A stretch of 64,000 nt of DNA from Alisma plantago-aquatica. Its lineage: Eukaryota; Streptophyta; Magnoliopsida; Alismatales; Alismataceae. The notes under the pieces are model-generated. The model did not search any database. It was not told the origin of the DNA and saw nothing but the letters and a program-made list of their open reading frames with translations. The position numbers and the translations under genes are program-made. Location of the stretch: the NCBI GenBank assembly GCA_963693085.1, contig OY856409.1, positions 300,405,558-300,469,557 on the forward strand, written 5' to 3'. This document shows, in pieces, positions 58,051 to 64,000 of this stretch. How positions within the stretch are numbered: position 1 is the first letter of the stretch; each line of letters begins with the position of its first letter.

Positions 58051-58730
58051 CTTAATTTATAAACATGGAAAATCCGATTCCTAATAATGGAATAGTGATT
58101 AATATATTGACAAGTGTAACATCTAAAGAGGTTGATAGTGGATATCCTTATATCAATAGTTCCTAACTCAAAGATGAGTCCATATCATTAGCAATGGTTG
58201 TATTTTCTAAATACAGTGATTTGTGACCAATACATTACATGATAAATGTGATGAACTGGTGTATAAAGTATTAGGATGGGAAATACCCTAATACAAGCTA
58301 AGTGGATGAACTCAAGTAAGGTAATGGTGTTAAGGGAAGTGATACATCAAAATATGATAGATATCACATTCAACACCTCAAGTGTGATATACCTTAATGT
58401 ATTTTAAATCCAATATATTCGGATGAGTGACACATGAAGTGTGTCATGTCAGTTGTTACATTCAGATGTAATGCACTTTGATAAGTGTAGGCTAACGTGC
58501 CTTATGAAAAGGTTAATCCAAATCAATAAACTATGATGTAATCATATTCTGATGAGGATGAGAGAGAAACTTATATTTTGTGTTGATAATTCATTTAATG
58601 ATGAATGATGAGAATAAATAAGTATGATTGAATACTTATGTTATCCATATTGATTCCTAGCTGTGTGAAATAATGGAATAGGACTGATCTTTAATAATAT
58701 GATCTTGAGAACCTATATGGTTATTTATGG

Positions 58731-58875
58731 AAAACCCTAATACATGGTAATGCTATGTGAAACCCTAATACATGGTAATTCTATGTGAAACCCTAATATA
58801 GGGTAATACTATGTGAAACCCTAATACAGGGTGATGCTATGTGAAGTCTTAACACAGGGTAATTCTATGTGAAGC
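58731..58875 (+). repeat. 28-bp minisatellite, block 2 in G
   Basis: Five units, better conserved than block 1. One unit holds ACCCTAATATAGGGT, an almost perfect inverted repeat, so each unit can fold on itself. Confidence 0.9.
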
Positions 58876-60218
58876 TCAAATACAAATTGATGAGTTATGA
58901 ATGTAATAAGAAAACCCTTGTACTGCATGGTACTTATATATGACTGTTATAATGAGTACTAATCATGCAGGTGTGTTGAGAGGATGAGTATAGCTAGGTA
59001 TGGGCTATGATGCTCTGTATTTTGAAAATGTTTTATAGGACTTATAAGCCTTCATATGCTTTATTTCTCAGTGAGAGGTAATCTGGAAATTAATGAGCCA
59101 TGTGTGCCATATGATGTTTTATTTATTGAAATTGTTGATGGGCTTTATAAGCCATAATATGCCTTGTGGCCTATTAATGGGTAACAAGAGGAGATATGGG
59201 CTTTGTGAACTATGTGGAATGCTTTTTGTAAAAAGAATCATAAAGTCCTTGGTCAAATGACCTGAAGGAATTAAGTTACCTAATAAGTGGTAACAAGTAT
59301 TCTATGTTGAGTTAAGGGTTTAAATACCCATATTATATAATCATGATGATGAACTTGTTAAGAAATGGAATTGTACTTGTTGAGATAAGGGACTAAGATC
59401 CCAATACTTTGTTAAAAGAATATGGCTACAGGCCATGACTCCACAAATACAATGCCAGGCATTAGCTATGTGATCTAAGCCTGAAGAGAGTATATGTTGC
59501 GGTTATAATTCTATAGTGAATAAATGTTATACATGTTACTTAATGGATAAGTGACATGCTTCTCTATCAAGTTACAGTTGCAATGCTTTATATAAGAACA
59601 ATGTTCTAATCTGTTAGACAGTGAAGCAACTGCTGTTAAAACAATAATGATTCTTCTATTCAGATTTATCTTATTAAACTACAATAATAATGTTTCTGGC
59701 AGAGAGTTATATCTCTCGCTGGGGCAATTCTACAATTGTCTCACCCCTGTGGGAACCACATTTTTTTTAGGTGGACGCAGAAGAGGAGGCAGGAATCCTT
59801 CAATAGGTGAAGGATAGCAGCAACAACAATAGGGATAGCAGTGAAGTCTCAGGTGGAGACACTGGCTGATATGCCTTGTATAGATGTACATCGAGTCCTA
59901 TGTGTCGTCTCTGTACTCTTAGGTCCTCGGACTAGTAGTTAATGCTATCAAGATTTTGGCTTAGTGCCTCGAGATTTCATACTTCTCGTGTTTAGTTTAA
60001 CAGAGCAGTTGGTGCATGTCATCCTCAGAAAAAGATGATACATGACATGTACTTGAGAACCAGTATGTAATTAAGTTACTCCGTTTCTTTATAAAAGAGT
60101 TTTCCTATGTGTGGACCTCTTTGTAAAATGGTTTTAATTTTTAGTGATTTTTGGTAATCTACTGCTTAGTGATTGCTTCCGCTTAGTTAATAACATTTTA
60201 TTCGAACGATGCATCACA

Positions 60219-60632
60219 GAAACTCATTGCCTTTCTGCGTGTGGTAACATTTTTCATATGTACATATAATAATACTTGAAATATGTTTTCTCCAATGTTT
60301 AAATAGATGATGAAAATTACCATACTACATCCGAATAAAACCAAAACCAAATCGAGTTACCACACTCATTAGGCAGTCTAGTATCATGAAACCTATAGAA
60401 GTAGAAAGAACATGGTGCACACTTGTGTAGACATCCTAAGCACATGACACGAATCATGTCTAGGGAGGTAATTTACACAAGTATACACCTAGTTCTAGAA
60501 CATCTAGGTTCTAACCTAGAAGCTAAGTCAACCTAATCCACAAGGATATTTCATTAAGTTTCTAGGGTTGAGATGTAGGGTGAGTTTAGTTTGTGTTTCA
60601 TGCGAGCAATGTTTGGTGTAGTTATTTTTCAT
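60219..60632 (-). other. internal region 2 of H, right part (non-coding)
   Basis: Continues from the second GAAAC and matches 51432-51823 of internal region 1. No coding motif. Confidence 0.88.
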
Positions 60633-60644
60633 GCTCTGATACCA
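60633..60644 (-). promoter_or_regulatory. primer binding site between internal 2 and LTR 3
   Basis: Minus strand TGGTATCAGAGC, perfect, two bases from LTR 3. Confidence 0.92.
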
Positions 60645-60646
60645 TC

Positions 60647-63593
60647 TGTCATAGAACCTGAATCCCAGTCCCATGAACCAAACTGATATCAAAGGCGACA
60701 TGAGAAAGCATAAAGCTTAGCACACATGAACAGATAACAAGATAAATGCACCAACATAATCTCAACAATCAACAAGATATATTAAGAAACATTACTATAT
60801 TACACGATTTGAATTACATGTTCAAGAGTCACTTTGTACCAGTATTCTCATGTATACTATATATGGATCTTACAATAAGTACACCTAACATATCTCACCA
60901 AGCCCATCATCATTCTAGCCATTTCTGAACCTAAAAACAACATACGAGAAAAGGGTCAACACACGAGGTGTTAAGTACAGAGCAGAAAGATAGATATATG
61001 CATAAGCTTTGCATAATTTGAAAAATATTTCAAGAAGAAATGAACGAGAGTAAACATGTTAACTGGTTAACAAAAAGCAAAACCATGTTTTATGTCATTT
61101 CACTCCATTATATCGACAATATCAAGCATGTTTAAGGCCTTTGATCATCTTCTCGTCGGAATGGTCCGTAAGGGTTACAAAATTAGCTAACCCTTTTATA
61201 CAAGAGGGACCTCAAGGCCATAGCCAAGAGCTAACCCTTTATCAACAATATTATAATGGATTTTTGTATATATATGTGTTCAAGTTATAAAACTGACGAG
61301 GAAAACATCGAGTAAGACATAGCAGTACTACATGGCAATATTGGGCAAGTAAATAAACAAGCATAAAATACATATTATTTCAAACAAGAAAGCTAGTCAT
61401 ATAACTAGATAAGGCCCATACCTGATTTAGATATTCTTAACTCATCCATCACCATCTTGATCATAAGACAACCTGATTAACAACAAGATTATATGTATAC
61501 ATTAGATTCTCATCATTAACCCTAATTAGATTCATTTTAGGGTGTTGGCCAAGTTGGTTTCAAGGTTGGTTATTAGTACATTAGATGATCTCATATTGAT
61601 CTAGGGTCCATCATAAGAGTGTGGTTCAAGTTTTATACCCCTTCAAGGTTTCATGTGGACATGACAAGATTTAGGACAATTATACTCAAATTAGGCCACG
61701 AGACTTATAATAGAGTAACCAAGGTCAAAGATCATCAATTTAAGGGGTTCGAGCATAGGAGTTGATTTAGATCAGCAAGAAAAGAACATAATAACACATT
61801 CAAAGTAAGTTGGTGTCCACTAGAGTCTAGGCATCAAACCCCCAACATGGGGTACCAACTTTCAATCATACATGCAATAAGGGCCACATAAGACAACCAT
61901 TTAGAAAAAGATCTTGGGATTGAAGTTAGGGCCATAGAAAAACATAAGTTAGTAATATTCAAGGTTAGGGTGAGACGATATGTCATTTCAAAACAAGATT
62001 ATCAATATAGGCCCAACTCCATCACTAATGTGTCAAATAAGTCACATATGGGCAATATGGGTTAATTAAGAGCAATAGGGTGATTAGGGATCCCATGAAG
62101 TTCAAAAGTGCATCAAATTTACTAATTCAATGAGCAAGGGGGTACAAGTGTACTAAAGATTCAAGATTTATTGTTAATATGCATTACATTGGTCAACATG
62201 GTCAAAGATCCTACTTTTAGCAAAATAGGAGAACAAACGAAGGAATTAAAGTCTGAAACCTAGTCCCCATTGTAGATCTCATTGAGGTGATGAATTTGAT
62301 TTATAGGTTTGTTATATTTGGCCAATGGAGTTCAGAGTTGTCATTTTTCTAAAAAATTTTATTCAAACAACATGGTTTGACATAGGGTGTTACCTTCAAT
62401 TCATTGACTGATCTGGGCCATTGGCCCGAGACCCGACTTAGGCTCCCTGGTCATTGATCGCAGGACCATTGGTCCTCTCTTGGATTGTATGGCTAAAGTC
62501 CAGATAATCTGGGACGTCATTGTCATTCACCCTCCATCTGAAGCCCGCTAGCGCTCCTGCCTGTCTGTACCCTCTTCATGATTCATCCTATCCCTCTATT
62601 CCAGGAACGGAATAGAGCCAGAACAGGGGAGCTCTGCCCCATGTTTTGGAAGCACCTGTAGCTATCTTAAAATAAGGCGGGGGTTCTTGGATGGGTCACC
62701 ATGGACGTCTAGCAGCTTCCCAGATCTCGCCCTAGACATGGAGAGGGTGAGACCCCCCCTTCCACCATGGCTAGCTCTGGCGGAAAGAAGGGGTAATAGG
62801 GCAGCCACCAGAGCATAGGAGAAAGGGAAAGGAAAAATAAAGGAGAAGGGAAAGGGAGCAAATACAGGAGGGGGACTTATATGTGAGGGTTTTTATAGGG
62901 ATTTGGGGCTAGGTTTAGGATTTATTTAAGCCAATCTTGGCCATGGCGGTGGCCACCACAAGGGGAAAAAAAGGTTCAAGAAAACCCCTCGATTTGGGGC
63001 AAAATCATATGTATATAATGCGGATATCAAAAACGGACTCAAAGGCACTTAAATCGTGCAAAAAGGTCAAGAATCGGGCGATGTCTGGTGGCTCAGGCTC
63101 CCCTACCCGGTGGCCACGGTAGCATGACAATCCAAGTTAGAGGATGAACCTGTAGTCGTCAGATCAAGATCTGAGGGTGCGCGGGCCAGTTCCTCACCCT
63201 GAGTCAGCATCCACACGGCCCATTTAGGGCAGAGAAATGGCCCATCAAGGAAAGAAAGAGCTAAAAGTGAGTACCACTTCAAAAATTCACAACCAAGTGT
63301 AGGAAGGTCCAAATGACTTCAAATTTGGACCAGAGCTTCATGATGGAGTCTAGACCAGCTCTGAAAAATATCAAATAAAAAAAGCACATATGATGAAGAA
63401 TTTAATCAAAGGGTTCAAGGGTGTCACAACATTAAGATTTCATGCATATATGTGTATCATATTGACTCAAAATGTGGAATCTTTCACTTTGGTGGGAATT
63501 ATAGAGTTATGCATTCATAAGAGACATAAATAGTAATAAATTCAAGTAATAAGAGTAATTATGCACAAATAGGAGAAAATCCACTTTGTGACA
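60647..63593 (-). repeat. LTR 3 of array H
   Basis: Intact ends TGTCATAGAACC...TTTGTGACA. Shares variants with LTR 2 against LTR 1 (GAGTGTGGTTCAAG, GACGAGGAAAACATCGAGTAAG). TATA on the minus strand near 62890-62900. Confidence 0.92.
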
Positions 63594-64000
63594 TCTCCTT
63601 CCCTCCTTAAAAGAAATTTCCTCCTCAAAATTCATCCTAGATCATAGCCAAGAGACAAAGTCAAAATCCAATGAGTATAGATCCCACCATGGCTGCCAAG
63701 GCATTATTCACATGGGATGCACACTTAGGTTATCATCACCAAGGGTGTACTCCTCTCGATTATAAACCTTTTTACTTATGGTTCCATCATACTATAACAT
63801 CATCATAGCATTGGGATTTTCCCATCACCTAGTATCCATACATTAGGGTTCTCGTTAATCATTCTCGTACGATATCAAGGTATCCTATCAAGACCAAGTT
63901 ATCGATTCTCAAATGGACATGTTCATGGTCATGACTTTCAAATGAGACTATCATCAAGTGTGTATCTCATCTTTATTCTAGAGTTTATGCATTTTTTTCC
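63594..64000 (-). other. internal region 3 of H, start (window edge)
   Basis: Purine tract on the minus strand at 63594-63608 (AAGGAGGGAAGGAGA), then sequence matching internal regions 1 and 2. It shows that the array continues beyond the window. Confidence 0.88.

Larger units (their letters stand above)
56482..60218 (+). mobile_element. solo LTR G (3737 bp) with GAAAC target duplication
   Basis: TGTAACATCC...GATGCATCACA, flanked by GAAAC at 56477-56481 and 60219-60223. The empty site in internal region 1 reads GCATGGAAACTCACTGCC (51432-51449 region), confirming the insertion point. No primer site, purine tract or coding motif inside. Near its right end is CTCACCCCTGTGGGAACCAC, then TTTTTTTTAGGTGGACGCAG and GAGGAGG, typical of the 3' end of Tekay-type LTRs, giving plus orientation. 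Formed probably by recombination between the two LTRs of a full element. Confidence 0.87.
46897..64000 (-). mobile_element. tandem array H of a non-coding LARD-like LTR element
   Basis: Three near-equal LTRs (2942, 2947 and 2947 bases) alternate with internal regions of about 2.0-2.1 kb (excluding insertion G); the third runs off the window end. Each complete internal region has a perfect tRNA-Met primer site on one side and a purine tract on the other, both pointing to the minus strand. The internal regions show no gag or pol. The pattern LTR-int-LTR-int-LTR-int means neighbouring units share LTRs, as after unequal recombination. The left edge is in Athila gag. Confidence 0.9.

Noticed and set aside
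57650..58875. Interstitial telomere repeat
   Set aside because: AAACCCTAA occurs once per 28-bp unit rather than as contiguous 7-bp repeats, so it is an LTR minisatellite.

Overview
The window looks like nuclear DNA of a flowering plant, from a repeat-dense (probably pericentromeric or otherwise heterochromatic) region. I find no convincing host gene, tRNA, rRNA or CRISPR array. Almost everything is nested LTR-retrotransposon sequence: AT-rich, broken by stops and frameshifts, with plant-type primer sites (initiator-Met type TGGTATCAGAGC, and a TGGCRCC-type site in the Athila group), purine tracts and Athila, Tekay/Del-like and copia protein signatures. The species cannot be named from this.

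Layout. 1-8477 (+): 3' part of an Athila-group Ty3/gypsy element (A) with gag tail, protease, RT, RNase H, integrase, spacer, purine tract and a 2.17-kb 3' LTR. 8478-11830 (+): an older Athila-like element (B) into whose gag A appears to have inserted. 11823-about 17480 (-): a Ty1/copia element (F) with 5' LTR, gag, protease and integrase, cut off inside RT. 17481-19285: AT-rich spacer with a large (TA)n palindrome. 19286-24030 (-): eroded non-coding LTR element (D). 24031-33873 (-): a Tekay/Del-like chromovirus (E), 3-kb LTRs, whose integrase survives only as traces. 33874-46232 (+): another Athila-like element (C) with eroded pol, then a long degenerate reading region that combines an ATHILA-ORF1-like part with what looks like a Ulp1-like (C48) protease, then an LTR. 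That LTR has a purine tract on its left and a primer site plus Athila gag (46463-46896) on its right. The gag is interrupted at 46897 by a tandem array (H, - strand) of a non-coding, LARD-like element: LTR-internal-LTR-internal-LTR-internal, running off the window end. The second internal region carries a 3737-bp solo LTR (G, 56482-60218) with a perfect 5-bp target duplication.

How it fits together. Relative order read from nesting: B before A; C before E; Athila gag before array H; H before G. No element here has an intact gag-pol, so any mobility would need proteins from elsewhere. The most interesting signals are RNA- or promoter-level: a stem-loop just after pol that shows compensatory changes between A and C; arrays of an ACCGTTTGG/CCAAACGGT motif in LTRs of two unrelated families; a triplicated block in the U5 of A; and the LTR-sharing tandem array. 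I did not find evidence for a wholly new biological system.
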